A DNA stretch of 64,000 bases from Stygiobacter sp. (GCA_006218045.1 VBWB01000020.1:42688-106687); one strand, 5' to 3'. Positions 18,854-27,918 are shown, counted from the first letter of the stretch. A program made the numbers and translations. The notes: a model not told the origin generated them from the letters alone.

Positions 18854-19918
18854 TCAGTAGGCCTTGGCCAGGGCATGCTTGACCACCTTGACCATGACGC
18901 TGGGCAGGGCATGGTCGGACAGCTTGTCCAAGGCCACCCACAGGCCCAAGGGGGTGGCGTTGGCGCTGGCCTTGCCGGCGACAAGACGCAATTCCAGATG
19001 AAAATGGGTGAAGGTGTGGCGCACCAGCCCCGGCAGCGGGCGCCATTGGGCGGCGACCGGCTGATGGGCGCCCAGTTCGGCCATGTCCCACGGGGTGTCG
19101 TCGCGCCACGGCGTCGATGGAATTTCCATCATGCCGCCCAGCAGGCCCTGGGGCGGGCGGCGGCGGATCAGCACGGCGCCATCCTTGCGCGCGGTCCAAT
19201 AGGCGATGCCGTGGCGGGTCGGGCGCTCCGGCTTGGCCAGCTTGGCCGGCAATTGCGCCTCGATGCCCTGACGGCGACCCTGGCATTCGTTCATCCACGG
19301 GCAGATGCCGCAAGCCGGATTGCGCGGAGAACAGATGGTGGCGCCCAGATCCATCACCGCCTGGGCATAATCGCCGGGGCGCATGTCCGGGGTCAATTGT
19401 GCCGCCAGGGCTTTCACCCGCGCCTTGGCCGCCGGCAAGGGCTCGGTGACGGCGAACAGGCGGGCCATCACCCGTTCGACGTTGCCGTCCACCACCACGG
19501 CGCGCTTGCCGAAGGCGATGGCGGTGATGGCGGCGGCGGTGTAGTCGCCCACGCCGGGCAGTTTGCGCAACGCCGCTTCGTCATCGGGGAACTGGCCGCC
19601 GCGCCACTCGGCCACCATCTTGGCGCAGGCATGCAGGTTGCGGGCGCGGGCGTAATAGCCCAGGCCGGCCCAGGCATGCATGACATCGTCGGTGGGAGCG
19701 GCGGCCAATTGGGCGATGGTCGGCCAGCGCTCGATGAAGCGCAGGAAATAGGGGGTTACCGCCGCCACCGTGGTCTGCTGCAACATCACTTCCGACAGCC
19801 AGACATGGTAAGGGTCGGGGCGTTCGTTGCCCTTTTTCCGCCACGGCAAGCCGCGCCCGGCCCGGTCGTACCAGGCAAGCAGGGATCGGGCCAGGGCAGC
19901 GGGATCGCACACGGACAT
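18854..19918 (-). CDS. mutY: A/G-specific adenine DNA glycosylase
   Basis: 354 residues. The helix-hairpin-helix GPD fold is clear: SEVMLQQTT with the catalytic glutamate at about residue 43, the HhH loop LPGVGDYTA (about 120-128) and the VDGNVERV motif with the catalytic aspartate at about 144. Four cysteines at about 196, 203, 206 and 212 (C-X6-C-X2-C-X5-C) form the 4Fe-4S site. A C-terminal NUDIX-like 8-oxoG recognition domain completes the enzyme. MutY removes adenine mispaired with 8-oxoguanine in base-excision repair. It is divergent from dciA (34 bases between starts) and followed by a small secreted-protein gene. Confidence 0.97.
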   Translation of the reverse strand: MSVCDPAALARSLLAWYDRAGRGLPWRKKGNERPDPYHVWLSEVMLQQTTVAAVTPYFLRFIERWPTIAQLAAAPTDDVMHAWAGLGYYARARNLHACAKMVAEWRGGQFPDDEAALRKLPGVGDYTAAAITAIAFGKRAVVVDGNVERVMARLFAVTEPLPAAKARVKALAAQLTPDMRPGDYAQAVMDLGATICSPRNPACGICPWMNECQGRRQGIEAQLPAKLAKPERPTRHGIAYWTARKDGAVLIRRRPPQGLLGGMMEIPSTPWRDDTPWDMAELGAHQPVAAQWRPLPGLVRHTFTHFHLELRLVAGKASANATPLGLWVALDKLSDHALPSVMVKVVKHALAKAY

Positions 19919-19952
19919 GGCGGCAGCTTAGCGGCTGGATTATCCTAGGTCC

Positions 19953-20435
19953 ATGAGTGACGCGAAGACAAAGGACAATCGCCGTTACGGCATGGTGCAG
20001 GTGGGCATCCCGGTGGGGTCGCTGACCAAGCCCATCTTCGGCCGCCATGGCTTTGCCGGCGGTGCCATGATCGTCGATTGGCCGGCCATCGTCGGTGCCG
20101 CCGTGGCCGCCTATACCCTGCCCATCCGCGTGCGCTTTCCGCCCAACGAACGCAGCGGCGGCACCTTGGAGATCAAGGTGGCCAATTCTGCCTTCGCCAC
20201 CGAATTGCAGCACCTGGAACCGCTGATCCTGGAACGCATCAACGGCTATTTCGGCTGGGCGGCGGTGGCCCGGCTGAAGTTCCGCCATGGCCCGTTGCCC
20301 AAGCGGCCCCCCGCCCCAACGCCGCCGGCGGCGCAGGTTTCCGACCGTCATGTCCCGGCGCTTGAGCGGGTGGAAGACCCGGATTTGCGGGCGGCGCTGG
20401 AACGCCTGGGCCGTCATCTGGGCGGGAAGCCTTGA
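19953..20435 (+). CDS. dciA: DciA/DUF721 family protein
   Basis: 160 residues. The core IKVANSAFATELQHLEPLILERIN (about residues 70-93) and the following LKFRHG strand are typical of DUF721. In this family DciA interacts with the replicative helicase DnaB and assists its loading in bacteria lacking DnaC/DnaI-type loaders. The C-terminus is a Pro/Ala-rich linker and a helical tail. It faces away from mutY with only 34 bases between starts, so promoters must overlap. A thioredoxin-like gene follows after 52 bases. The family call is strong; the helicase-loading role is by family knowledge. Confidence 0.85.
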   Translation: MSDAKTKDNRRYGMVQVGIPVGSLTKPIFGRHGFAGGAMIVDWPAIVGAAVAAYTLPIRVRFPPNERSGGTLEIKVANSAFATELQHLEPLILERINGYFGWAAVARLKFRHGPLPKRPPAPTPPAAQVSDRHVPALERVEDPDLRAALERLGRHLGGKP

Positions 20436-20487
20436 ACGGCGGGGGATGGGCGCCTAATATCCGGCCATCTTTCCATGGAGGTAGGCC

Positions 20488-21090
20488 GTGAAGGTTCTTG
20501 CTTGGTTGTGCGCTGCCCTGGTCGCCCTGTCCGCTCCCGCCGTTTCGGCCGCCGGCAAGGATGACGGCTTCCCCATCGACCGGATGCTGGGGAAGGCCGA
20601 CGCTCCCATCACCATCATCGAATACGCCTCGACCACCTGCGGCCATTGCGCCACCTTCCACAAGGCTACGCTGCCCGAGGTGAAGAAGAACTGGATCGAC
20701 ACCGGCAAGGCCAAGCTGGTCTACCGTGATTTCCCCACCGGTCCCGCCGGCCTGTCCATCGGTGCCTCGATGATCGCCCATTGCGCCGGGCCCGAGCGCT
20801 ATTTCGGCGTTCTCGGCCTGATCATGGACCAGCAAGACAAGTGGCTGGGGGCGAAAGACCCGCTGGACGCCTTGAAGAAGACCGTGCGGCTGGCCGGCCT
20901 GACCGGTGAGGACGTGGATGCCTGCCTGCAACGCCAGGATCTGTTCCAGGGCATCCAGACCCGGGCCGAACACGGGCACGAGCAGTTCAAGATCGATTCC
21001 ACCCCGTCCTTCGTCGTCAACGGCAAGTTGGTGGTGGGCGCCAAATCCTATGAGGATTTCAACAAGATCCTGATGGAAGCCGGCAAGTAG
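20488..21090 (+). CDS. DsbA-family periplasmic thiol-disulfide oxidoreductase
   Basis: 200 residues. An N-terminal signal peptide (about residues 1-21, ending AVSA) precedes a thioredoxin fold with the CGHC active site at about 51-54, and a TPSF cis-proline loop near residue 170. The spacing and the GKADAPITIIEYAS lead-in match DsbA-like Thioredoxin_4 proteins (the BdbD/ScsC-like group). It should act in the periplasm on disulfide formation or isomerisation; the substrate is unknown. AGGTAG lies 6-10 bases before the ATG. smc follows 28 bases later, so the genes dciA, this one and smc may share transcription. Confidence 0.9.
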   Translation: MKVLAWLCAALVALSAPAVSAAGKDDGFPIDRMLGKADAPITIIEYASTTCGHCATFHKATLPEVKKNWIDTGKAKLVYRDFPTGPAGLSIGASMIAHCAGPERYFGVLGLIMDQQDKWLGAKDPLDALKKTVRLAGLTGEDVDACLQRQDLFQGIQTRAEHGHEQFKIDSTPSFVVNGKLVVGAKSYEDFNKILMEAGK

Positions 21091-21118
21091 GCCGGCGGCG
21101 CTTGGGGGCGCGCACCCG

Positions 21119-24100
21119 GTGATCCAGTTCACCAAGCTACGTCTGTCGGGGTTCAAGTCGTTCGTCGACGCCACCGAGCTGTTGATCGAACCCGGCATGA
21201 CCGGGGTGGTCGGCCCCAACGGCTGCGGCAAGTCCAACCTGATCGAGGCCTTGCGCTGGGTCATGGGGGAGACCTCGGCCCGGCAGATGCGCGGCGGCGA
21301 GATGGACGACGTCATCTTCGGCGGCACCTCGGGCCGCCCGTCGCGCAACATCGCCGAGGTGCTGGTGGCGCTGGACAACACCGCGCGGGCCGCCCCCCCC
21401 CAATATGATATGGACGAGGTCGAGGTCATCCGCCGCATCGAACGCGGCCAGGGCTCGAGCTATCGCGTCAATGGCCGCGAGATCCGCGCTCGCGACGTGC
21501 AATTGCTGTTCGCCGATGCCGCCACCGGGGCGCGCTCCTCCGGGCTGGTCAGCCAGGGCCGGGTCGGCGCCCTGATCAACGCCAAGCCGTCGGAACGGCG
21601 TGGTCTGTTGGAAGAGGCGGCGGGGATTTCCGGTCTCTATTCGCGCCGGCACGAAGCGGAATTGCGGCTGAAGAACGCCGAAACCAATCTGGCCCGCCTG
21701 GATGACGTGCTCGCCACCTTGGACGAGCAGTTGAAGGGCTTGCAGCGTCAGGCCAAGCAGGCGGCGCGCTATCGCACGCTGTCGGACCAGATCCGTTCCA
21801 TCGAGGCGCAGGTGTTGTATCTGGCCTGGCTGGAGGCCCTGGCCACCATCGACGCGGCGCGGATTGCCCTGAAACAGGCCGATCTCCGGGTCGAGGACGC
21901 CACCGGGCTGGCGGCAGCCGCCGCCACCGCCCAGGCGGAAGCGGCGGCGGGCCTGCCGGAAATGCGCCGCAGCCATGCCGAGGTGGAAGCCGGCTGGCAG
22001 CGCCTGATCGTCGAACGCGAACAACTGGATTCGGAGGAAGGCCGTCTGGCCGAAACCCGCCGCGACCTGGAATCCCGTCTGGCCCAGGCGGCGTCGGATC
22101 TGGGGCGCGAGCACGCCCGCGCCGCCGATGCCCAAGGTGCTGTCGACCGCTTGGCCGGCGAACAGGAAATGCTGGCCGAAGCCGCCCTGGGCGAAGAGGA
22201 AGGTCGGGCCGAGGCGGAAGCGGCCATGGAGGCGGCGGTGCAAGCGGTCGCCGCCGCCGAAAAGGAACTGGCCGGGCTGATGGACGAAGTGGCCGCCGCC
22301 GATGCCGAACGGGCGACGGCGCTCCGGCGCTTGGCTGACGCCGAAACCCGGCGTGACCGCCTGCGCGACCGTGTGGCCCAGGTGCGTGTCCAGCAGGACC
22401 AAGCCCAGCAGGACGGCATCGACCGCACTGAATTGACCGCCGCCGAGATGGATCTGGAATCGGCGCTGGAATATCTGGAGGAAAGCCGGGCCGAGGCCGA
22501 GGATTGGGATCGTCGCCGGGTCCACGCCCAGGCGGCGCGGGATTCCGCCCGCGATGCCTTTCAGGCGGCGCAGACGGCGCGCTCGCGCCTGAAGGCCGAG
22601 GCCGACGCGCTGAAGACCGTGCTGGCACAAGGGAGCGGGGGCGAGTATGCGCCGGTCCTCGATCAGGTCGCCGCCGCCGCCGGGTTCGAGCCGGCCTTGG
22701 CCGCCGCCCTGGGCGACGATCTCAATGCCTCGCTCGACGGCGCCGCCCCCTTGCACTGGCAGACCCTGCCGCCCTTGGACCCGCCTTTGGCCCTGCCCAC
22801 CGGCATCGACCCGCTGGCCCGCCACGTCACCGCCCCCACCGCCCTGGCCCGCATCCTGGCCCAGGTCGGCGTGGTCGCCGATGCCCAGGCGGGGGAAGCA
22901 CTGCGCGGGAAATTGGCCGCCGGCCAGATGCTGGTGACCCGCGACGGCGACCTCATCCGTTGGGATGGTTTCACCGCGCGCGCCGGGGCGCCCAGCGCCA
23001 TGGCCGTGCGGCTGGCCCAGCGCAACCGGCTGCGTGAGTTGGAGGCGCGGCTGGACGACGCCGAGCTGGGGGTCGAGGATGCCGAGGCCAAGGCCCGGGA
23101 AGCGGCGGAAGCGGTGGAAGAAGCCACTGAAAACGAACGCGCCGCCAAGGAGGCGGTGCGCCGGGCCGACACCGAGACCACCAAGGCCCGCGACCTCCAT
23201 TCCAAGCTGGCCCAGCGTTTCGCCGCCTACGAATCGCGCATGAACGCCCTGGCCGAGCAGGCGGCGGCGGCGTCCGCCGATTTCGAGGAAGCCGAAACGG
23301 AATTGATGATGGCGCGCGAGGTGCTCGAGAGCTTTCCCCAGCAGGAAGCCGGCAAGGACCGCGTCAACACCCTGCGGGCCGAGGTGGCGGAACGCCGTTC
23401 CACCCTGGTCGAGGCGCGGTCGGGTCTGGACCGCATCATCCGCGAGGTGGGCGAACGCAAGCGCCGCCTGGACGCCATCGCCGGCGACATGGATCAATGG
23501 CGCCGCCGCGCCGATGCCGCCCGCCTGCATGTGGAGGAACTGGAGGAACGGCGCGAAACCCTGATGCTGGAAATCGAGCGGCTGGCCTCCATGCCCGACA
23601 GCTTCGCCAAGCGCCGCGCGCATTTGCTCGACCGTCTCGACCAGGCCGAGATGGGACGCAAGGCCTCCGCCGATGCCCTGGCGGCGGCCGAGGCGGCGCA
23701 GGCGGACACCGACCGCGCCGTGCGCGCCGCCGAAGCGGCGTTGGCCCATGCCCGCGAGGATCGCATCCGGCGCGAGGCCGCCGTTTCCGCCGCCGATCAG
23801 AATTGCCGCATGGTGGCGGGCCGCATCAACGAACGCCTGGACGTGACGCCCGAGCAATTGCGCGACATCGCCGATTTCGTCGAGGGCAGCCGCCCCGACC
23901 GCGATGAATTGCAATCAAAGCTCGACCGCCTGTCGCGGGAACGCGATAACATGGGGCCGGTCAATCTGCGGGCCGAGCAGGAAGTGACCGAGTTGGAAGA
24001 CCGCATGAACGCCATGCGGGCCGAATCCGACGATCTGGTCGCCGCCATCGCCAAGCTGCGCGGCGGCATCGCCGAACTCAACAAGGAAGGGCGCGAGCGG

Positions 24101-24586
24101 CTGGTGGCCTCGTTCAATCAGGTTGATCAGCATTTCCGCGACCTGTTCATCAAGCTGTTCGGCGGTGGCCGCGCCCATCTGGCCCTGACCGAAAGCGCCG
24201 ACCCGCTGGAGGCCGGCCTGGAAATCATGGCCTCGCCGCCGGGCAAGCGCATGCAGGTATTGTCGCTGCTGTCGGGCGGCGAGCAGGCGTTGACCGCGTT
24301 GGCCCTGATCTTCGCCGTCTTCCTGATCAATCCCGCCCCCATCTGCGTGCTGGACGAAGTGGACGCGCCCTTGGACGACGCCAATGTCGACCGCTTCTGC
24401 TCGCTGGTGGAAGGCATCGCCCAAACCACCCGTACCCGCTTCCTCATCGTCACCCACCACCGCATGACCATGGCCCGCATGGACCGTCTTTATGGGGTGA
24501 CCATGGCGGAACGCGGCGTCTCGCAACTGGTCTCGGTCGACCTGTCGGCGGCCCAAGCCATACGTGATTCCACCGTCCCTGCCTGA
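21119..24586 (+). CDS. smc: Chromosome segregation protein SMC
   Basis: 1155 residues, GTG start. The N-terminal head has Walker A GPNGCGKSN (about residues 32-40) and the LVSQGRV region. Two long coiled coils (about 170-500 and 650-990) flank a globular hinge (about 510-640). The C-terminal head has the LSGGEQALTALAL signature and Walker B VLDEVDAPLDDANV. SMC forms the ring-shaped condensin with ScpA/ScpB that organises and segregates the chromosome. All catalytic motifs are intact and the length is normal. No scpAB is in the window. Confidence 0.97.
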   Translation: MIQFTKLRLSGFKSFVDATELLIEPGMTGVVGPNGCGKSNLIEALRWVMGETSARQMRGGEMDDVIFGGTSGRPSRNIAEVLVALDNTARAAPPQYDMDEVEVIRRIERGQGSSYRVNGREIRARDVQLLFADAATGARSSGLVSQGRVGALINAKPSERRGLLEEAAGISGLYSRRHEAELRLKNAETNLARLDDVLATLDEQLKGLQRQAKQAARYRTLSDQIRSIEAQVLYLAWLEALATIDAARIALKQADLRVEDATGLAAAAATAQAEAAAGLPEMRRSHAEVEAGWQRLIVEREQLDSEEGRLAETRRDLESRLAQAASDLGREHARAADAQGAVDRLAGEQEMLAEAALGEEEGRAEAEAAMEAAVQAVAAAEKELAGLMDEVAAADAERATALRRLADAETRRDRLRDRVAQVRVQQDQAQQDGIDRTELTAAEMDLESALEYLEESRAEAEDWDRRRVHAQAARDSARDAFQAAQTARSRLKAEADALKTVLAQGSGGEYAPVLDQVAAAAGFEPALAAALGDDLNASLDGAAPLHWQTLPPLDPPLALPTGIDPLARHVTAPTALARILAQVGVVADAQAGEALRGKLAAGQMLVTRDGDLIRWDGFTARAGAPSAMAVRLAQRNRLRELEARLDDAELGVEDAEAKAREAAEAVEEATENERAAKEAVRRADTETTKARDLHSKLAQRFAAYESRMNALAEQAAAASADFEEAETELMMAREVLESFPQQEAGKDRVNTLRAEVAERRSTLVEARSGLDRIIREVGERKRRLDAIAGDMDQWRRRADAARLHVEELEERRETLMLEIERLASMPDSFAKRRAHLLDRLDQAEMGRKASADALAAAEAAQADTDRAVRAAEAALAHAREDRIRREAAVSAADQNCRMVAGRINERLDVTPEQLRDIADFVEGSRPDRDELQSKLDRLSRERDNMGPVNLRAEQEVTELEDRMNAMRAESDDLVAAIAKLRGGIAELNKEGRERLVASFNQVDQHFRDLFIKLFGGGRAHLALTESADPLEAGLEIMASPPGKRMQVLSLLSGGEQALTALALIFAVFLINPAPICVLDEVDAPLDDANVDRFCSLVEGIAQTTRTRFLIVTHHRMTMARMDRLYGVTMAERGVSQLVSVDLSAAQAIRDSTVPA

Positions 24587-24719
24587 ACTGGTGGAGTGGC
24601 ACCACCCCTTCGGGGAGGAAGGAAATCCCTCGCATTGCAGCATCGACCCGCCCGGACAGGGTAGGGACGGGTAAAATTATTATTTAAAAACAATGCGCTA
24701 TAAAAGACGGTTTGAGGTC

Positions 24720-24748
24720 TTGACACTGGCCTATGCACCCCTTATGGT
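24720..24748 (+). promoter_or_regulatory. Predicted sigma-70-type promoter of the atp (F0) operon
   Basis: A perfect -35 box TTGACA (24720-24725) and a -10-like TATGGT (24743-24748) are separated by 17 bases, about 58 bases before the atpI start. The surrounding 24670-24710 stretch is AT-rich for this genome. The 219-base gap between smc and atpI otherwise shows only a small CCCCTTCGGGG hairpin (about 24606-24616). Confidence 0.55.
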
Positions 24749-24805
24749 GCCCGCGCTTTTGGTACTTAAGTGACCAGAACGGGGTGTGCAGGGGGCTCGC
24801 ACGAC

Positions 24806-25162
24806 ATGGATGAGCAACAGAAGCATTCTTCGTTCGACGAACTCGATGCCCGTATCCGCGCTGCGCGCGAGCGGGAGACCGAGGAAGCGGGCCGGAACAA
24901 CGAGCGGCGCAATCCGTCTCAGGGTATCGGTCTGGGCATGCGGCTGTCGGTCGAGTTCGTCGCGGGTGTTGCTGTCGGGGTCGGTTTGGGTTATTTCCTG
25001 GACCGCCTGATCGGCACGGCGCCCTGGTTGATGGTGCTGTTCCTGCTGCTGGGTGGGGCCGCTGGCGTTGCAAACGCCTATCGCGCCGCCAAGGGCATGG
25101 ATGCAAGCGTGGGATTGGGAGCTGCCCAGCGTCGGCTGGCGGAGCGACAGAAGGACAAGTAG
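24806..25162 (+). CDS. atpI: ATP synthase protein I (AtpI/UncI family)
   Basis: 118 residues from the ATG at 24806; a GTG at 24770 would add 12 residues but is closer to the predicted transcription start and has no good ribosome site. The N-terminal 45 residues are charged, then two membrane helices follow (about 50-70 and 77-97). The fold and the position directly before atpB are diagnostic of AtpI, a small membrane protein reported to help c-ring assembly or ion uptake for the ATP synthase. It ends 9 bases before atpB. Confidence 0.85.
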   Translation: MDEQQKHSSFDELDARIRAARERETEEAGRNNERRNPSQGIGLGMRLSVEFVAGVAVGVGLGYFLDRLIGTAPWLMVLFLLLGGAAGVANAYRAAKGMDASVGLGAAQRRLAERQKDK

Positions 25163-25171
25163 GAGACTCTC

Positions 25172-25906
25172 GTGGCTAATCCGATCGAGCAGTTCAAGAT
25201 CAAGCCCATCATCCCGCTGGAAATCGGCGGCGTGGACGTTTCGTTCACCAATTCCGCCGTGATGATGGTCATTTCGGTGGTGTTGATCACCGCGTTCCTG
25301 ACGCTCTCGGTCCGCTCGCGGGCCTTGGTGCCCGGTCGCTGGCAGTCCATGGCCGAGGTGTTCTACGAATTCATCGCCGGCATGCTGCGCGACAACGTGG
25401 GCAGCGCCGGGCGCAAGTACTTCCCCTTCATCTTCTCGCTGTTCATGTTCGTCATGTTCGGCAATCTGCTGGGCATGATTCCCGGCGCCTTCACCTATAC
25501 CAGCCACGTCATCGTCACCTTCGGCATGGCCATCGTGGTGTTCACCGGCGTCACCATCATCGGTTTCGCCCGGCACGGGACCCACTTCCTGCGCATGTTC
25601 TTCCCGGAAGGGGCGCCCATCGCCACCGCCGTGATCCTGGTGCCGATCGAGCTGATCTCGTATTTCTCCCGCCCCTTCAGCCTCGCCGTTCGTCTGTTCG
25701 CCAACATGACGGTCGGTCACATCATTCTGAAGGTTCTGGGCGGTTTCGTCGTCACCTTGGGCGGCTTCTACGTGCTGCCGGGCATCGTCCCCTTCGCCTT
25801 CCTCGGCGCGGTCACCGTTCTCGAATTCGGTATCGCCCTGTTGCAGGCCTACGTGTTCACCATCCTGTCGTGCATCTACCTGCATGACGCCATCCACATG
25901 CACTGA
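25172..25906 (+). CDS. atpB: ATP synthase F0 subunit a
   Basis: 244 residues, GTG start with AGGAG 8-12 bases upstream. It is a five- to six-helix membrane protein; the SLAVRLFANMTVGH segment (about residues 168-182) carries the essential arginine facing the c-ring. The closing segment ALLQAYVFTILSCIYLHDAIH is characteristic of alphaproteobacterial subunit a. It forms the proton half-channels of F0 in the inner membrane. It lies in the atpI-atpB-atpE-atpF'-atpF operon. Confidence 0.97.
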   Translation: MANPIEQFKIKPIIPLEIGGVDVSFTNSAVMMVISVVLITAFLTLSVRSRALVPGRWQSMAEVFYEFIAGMLRDNVGSAGRKYFPFIFSLFMFVMFGNLLGMIPGAFTYTSHVIVTFGMAIVVFTGVTIIGFARHGTHFLRMFFPEGAPIATAVILVPIELISYFSRPFSLAVRLFANMTVGHIILKVLGGFVVTLGGFYVLPGIVPFAFLGAVTVLEFGIALLQAYVFTILSCIYLHDAIHMH

Positions 25907-25983
25907 GCCCGTCCGGGCTTGGTCATTGGGATGTGGATTTCAACCTAACGTTTTCGATTTTCAGTCCTGAAGGAGCTAAGTAA

Positions 25984-26208
25984 ATGGAAGCGAGCGCTGC
26001 TAAGTTCATTGGTGCTGGTCTGGCTGCCATCGGCATGATCGGCTCGGGTATCGGCGTCGGCAACATCTGGTCGAGCCTGATCGCCACCGTCGGCCGCAAC
26101 CCCGCCGCCAAGGCCAATGTGGAACTGTACGGTTGGATCGGCTTCGCCGTGACCGAAGCTATCGCGCTGTTCGCCCTGGTCGTGGCGCTGATGGTGCTCT
26201 TCGCCTAA
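25984..26208 (+). CDS. atpE: ATP synthase F0 subunit c
   Basis: 74 residues, two membrane helices joined by the polar loop GRNPAAK (about residues 37-43), with the proton-carrying glutamate at about 58 (VTEAIALFAL) and glycine-rich helix 1 (GSGIGVG). AAGGAG precedes the ATG at good spacing. It assembles into the rotating c-ring. A small hairpin just after the stop may help set the higher c-subunit dose. Confidence 0.97.
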   Translation: MEASAAKFIGAGLAAIGMIGSGIGVGNIWSSLIATVGRNPAAKANVELYGWIGFAVTEAIALFALVVALMVLFA

Positions 26209-26215
26209 TCATTGG

Positions 26216-26232
26216 CGAAGGTTTCTCCTTCG
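26216..26232 (+). other. Short hairpin after atpE
   Basis: CGAAGG (26216-26221) and CCTTCG (26227-26232) form a 6-bp stem 8 bases after the atpE stop, with no strong T-run after it. Hairpins here are known in some atp operons as mRNA stabilisers or partial terminators; that role is inferred. Confidence 0.4.
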
Positions 26233-26322
26233 GAACGGTTTGGCGCCGCGATTGCCTCAAGGTGATCGCGGCCCACCGACCGCTCCGATATCCCGGTTAT
26301 AAACCCGTTCAGGAGCATCGGG

Positions 26323-26817
26323 ATGCCCCAGTTCGATCCGGCGTTCTTCGCGCCCCAGCTCTTCTGGCTGGCCGTCACCTTTATCACCCTTTACGTCCTG
26401 ATGGCGAAGGTGGCCCTGCCGAAGATCGGCGCCGTCCTGGACGAGCGTCAGCGCAAGATCGACGACAATCTCGACAAGGCTGCGCAGTTGAAGGCCGAGG
26501 CGGAAGCCGCCGTGGCCGCCTATGAGAAGGCGCTGTCCGAGTCGCGGGCTCATGCCCATTCCGTCATCAAGGAAGCCAGCGAGCGTCTGTCCAAGCAGGC
26601 CGAGGAACGCACCCGCGACCTCAGCGCCAAGCTGGCCGAACAGATCAAGGCTGGCGAGGCCCGTATCGCCGCCGCCAAGGATGCCGCGCTCACCAATGTG
26701 CGCGAGGTTGCTTTGGACGTGGCCGGTGCCACCGTCTCCCGTCTGGTGGGCGGCACCGCCGACCAGGCCAAGTTGGAGACCGCCGTCGCTTCCGCTCTGA
26801 AGGAGCAAGGCCAATGA
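26323..26817 (+). CDS. atpF': ATP synthase F0 subunit b'
   Basis: 164 residues. One N-terminal membrane segment (about residues 11-30, [18 protein letters not shown]) is followed by a long charged helix suited to the peripheral stalk. AGGAGC lies 9-14 bases upstream. Alphaproteobacteria carry two diverged b-type genes; this one, next to atpE and with the PQLFWL start, is the b' type (also called atpG or atpX). It pairs with subunit b, whose gene overlaps its stop by 4 bases. Confidence 0.93.
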   Translation: MPQFDPAFFAPQLFWLAVTFITLYVLMAKVALPKIGAVLDERQRKIDDNLDKAAQLKAEAEAAVAAYEKALSESRAHAHSVIKEASERLSKQAEERTRDLSAKLAEQIKAGEARIAAAKDAALTNVREVALDVAGATVSRLVGGTADQAKLETAVASALKEQGQ

Positions 26818-27344
26818 TCTCCGTCGCTTATGCCGCCGACGCCGCGCATCATGCCGTGCCGTTCTATGCCGATGCCGCCTTCTGGGTCGGTGTTGCCTTC
26901 TTCCTGGTCGCCGGTTTGGCGTTCAAGCCGGTGTTCCGCGCCCTGGGCGCCGGTCTCGACGCCCGCGCAGCCAAGATCAAGGCTCGCCTTGACGAGGCCG
27001 CCCGTCTGCGTGAGGAGGCCCAGGAAATGCTGGCCACCTATCAGCGCAAGCAGCGCGATGCCATGAAGGAAGCCGAGGAAATCATCGCCCACGCCAAGGC
27101 CGAGGCCGAGCGTCTGGCGCAGCAGGCCGCCAAGGACCTGGATGCCAGCCTCAAGCGCCGCGAAGCCCAGGCCATGGACCGCATCGCCCAGGCGGAAGCC
27201 GCGGCCTTGCGCGAAGTGCAGAACGTGGCGGTGGAGGTGGCCATCAACGCCGCCCGTGACGTCCTGGCATCGTCCATCAGTGCCGATCAGGCCGCCAAGC
27301 TGGTGGATAGCGCCATCGCCGAATTGCCGCAAAAGCTGCACTAA
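26814..27344 (+). CDS. atpF: ATP synthase F0 subunit b
   Basis: 176 residues. An N-terminal region with a membrane segment (about residues 20-40, [15 protein letters not shown]) precedes a long Ala/Glu/Lys/Arg helix, the peripheral stalk that links F0 to F1. It starts inside the end of the b' gene (ATGA), so the two stalk partners are translationally coupled. It is the last gene of the F0 operon; a strong terminator follows. The F1 genes atpHAGDC are not in the window, as is usual for alphaproteobacteria. Confidence 0.93.
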   Translation: MISVAYAADAAHHAVPFYADAAFWVGVAFFLVAGLAFKPVFRALGAGLDARAAKIKARLDEAARLREEAQEMLATYQRKQRDAMKEAEEIIAHAKAEAERLAQQAAKDLDASLKRREAQAMDRIAQAEAAALREVQNVAVEVAINAARDVLASSISADQAAKLVDSAIAELPQKLH

Positions 27345-27366
27345 GCCGCTTTTCGCGTCGGTTTTG

Positions 27367-27405
27367 AAACCCCCTCCATGGGCGACCGTGGAGGGGGTTT
27401 CTGTT
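27367..27405 (+). terminator. Rho-independent terminator of the F0 operon
   Basis: The arms AAACCCCCTCCA (27367-27378) and TGGAGGGGGTTT (27389-27400) pair perfectly over 12 bases; the right arm ends in TTT and is followed by CTGTT. It lies 22 bases after the atpF stop. Confidence 0.85.
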
Positions 27406-27416
27406 AGGCTGATCCC

Positions 27417-27755
27417 ATGCCCTACGTAGCCCGCGATGACGACGGTCACATCGTCGCCCTGTCCGAATATCCCTTTGCCGATCAGGCCGAGGATCTGCCG
27501 CCCGATCACCCCGAGGTGCTGGACTTCGTCGGCCGGGTGGTGGCCCTGCGTGAGGAAGGGGTGGGTGATCCGTTCCTGGACGCCGATCTGGATTTCGTTC
27601 GCGTCGCCGAGGACTTGATCGAGCTGCTGATCAGCAAGGGTGTCATCGCTCTGGCCGATCTGCCGCCTGAAGCTCAGGAAAAGCTGATGGGGCGGCGGGC
27701 GCTGCGCCATTCCCTGGGCGGCACCGGCGGTCTGGTGAACGACGAGGTGGAGTAA
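27417..27755 (+). CDS. Conserved hypothetical protein, 112 residues
   Basis: The sequence starts MPYVARDDDGHIVALSE and contains a helical middle (FVRVAEDLIELLISKGVIALADLPPEAQEKLM). Small proteins with this plan (an N-terminal MPYVxRDxxGxI strand and a VLEDLIDLLI-type helix) occur widely in alphaproteobacteria; some are labelled tryptophan synthase subunit beta-like, which I regard as an unsupported name. No catalytic residues stand out. It lies alone, directly after the atp terminator, and its stop codon touches a palindromic intergenic element. Function unknown. Confidence 0.75.
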   Translation: MPYVARDDDGHIVALSEYPFADQAEDLPPDHPEVLDFVGRVVALREEGVGDPFLDADLDFVRVAEDLIELLISKGVIALADLPPEAQEKLMGRRALRHSLGGTGGLVNDEVE

Positions 27756-27881
27756 TACCGGTCGACGTTTCATTTGACTCGCCGAAGGCGCATCAATCGA
27801 CCGGCAAGCCCGAGCGGCGTTTGAGCCTCGGCGTCTCGGCATGAACTGCCCCAATGGGTCAGTTCATTGGCCGAGCGGTAT
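27755..27881. repeat. Palindromic intergenic element with short terminal inverted repeats
   Basis: The ends ATACCG (27755-27760) and CGGTAT (27876-27881) are inverted, and the next ~20 bases inward match imperfectly. Inside are the hairpin CCGGTCGA (27758-27765)/TCGACCGG (27797-27804) and a near-perfect palindrome, ATGAACTG (27841-27848)/CAGTTCAT (27860-27867), flanked by CTCGGC/GCCGAG. The left end abuts the stop codon of the preceding gene. The structure suggests a REP/MITE-like repeat. Genome copies were not checked. Confidence 0.6.
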
Positions 27882-27890
27882 AAGTAGAAA

Positions 27891-27918
27891 GGGCCTGTCC
27901 GGTCCATCCGGCAGGCCC
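27891..27918 (-). terminator. Probable terminator of kup
   Basis: GGGCCTG (27891-27897) and CAGGCCC (27912-27918) form a stem with an inner CCGG/CCGG pairing. Read on the minus strand it is followed by CTTTCTACTT. It lies about 80 bases past the kup stop. The 27919-28000 remainder shows nothing further. Confidence 0.55.

Noticed and set aside
18312..19948. Plus-strand frames opposite mutY and the secreted-protein gene
   Set aside because: The minus-strand genes have strong motifs (4Fe-4S cysteines, HhH, signal peptide); the plus frames are shadows.
21137..23914. Minus-strand open frame of about 925 codons opposite smc
   Set aside because: Antisense shadow of the intact smc gene, composition Gly/His/Gln/Arg-rich.
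24606..24616. CCCCTTCGGGG hairpin after smc as a terminator
   Set aside because: The stem is short and no T-run follows, so it is mentioned only in the promoter entry.
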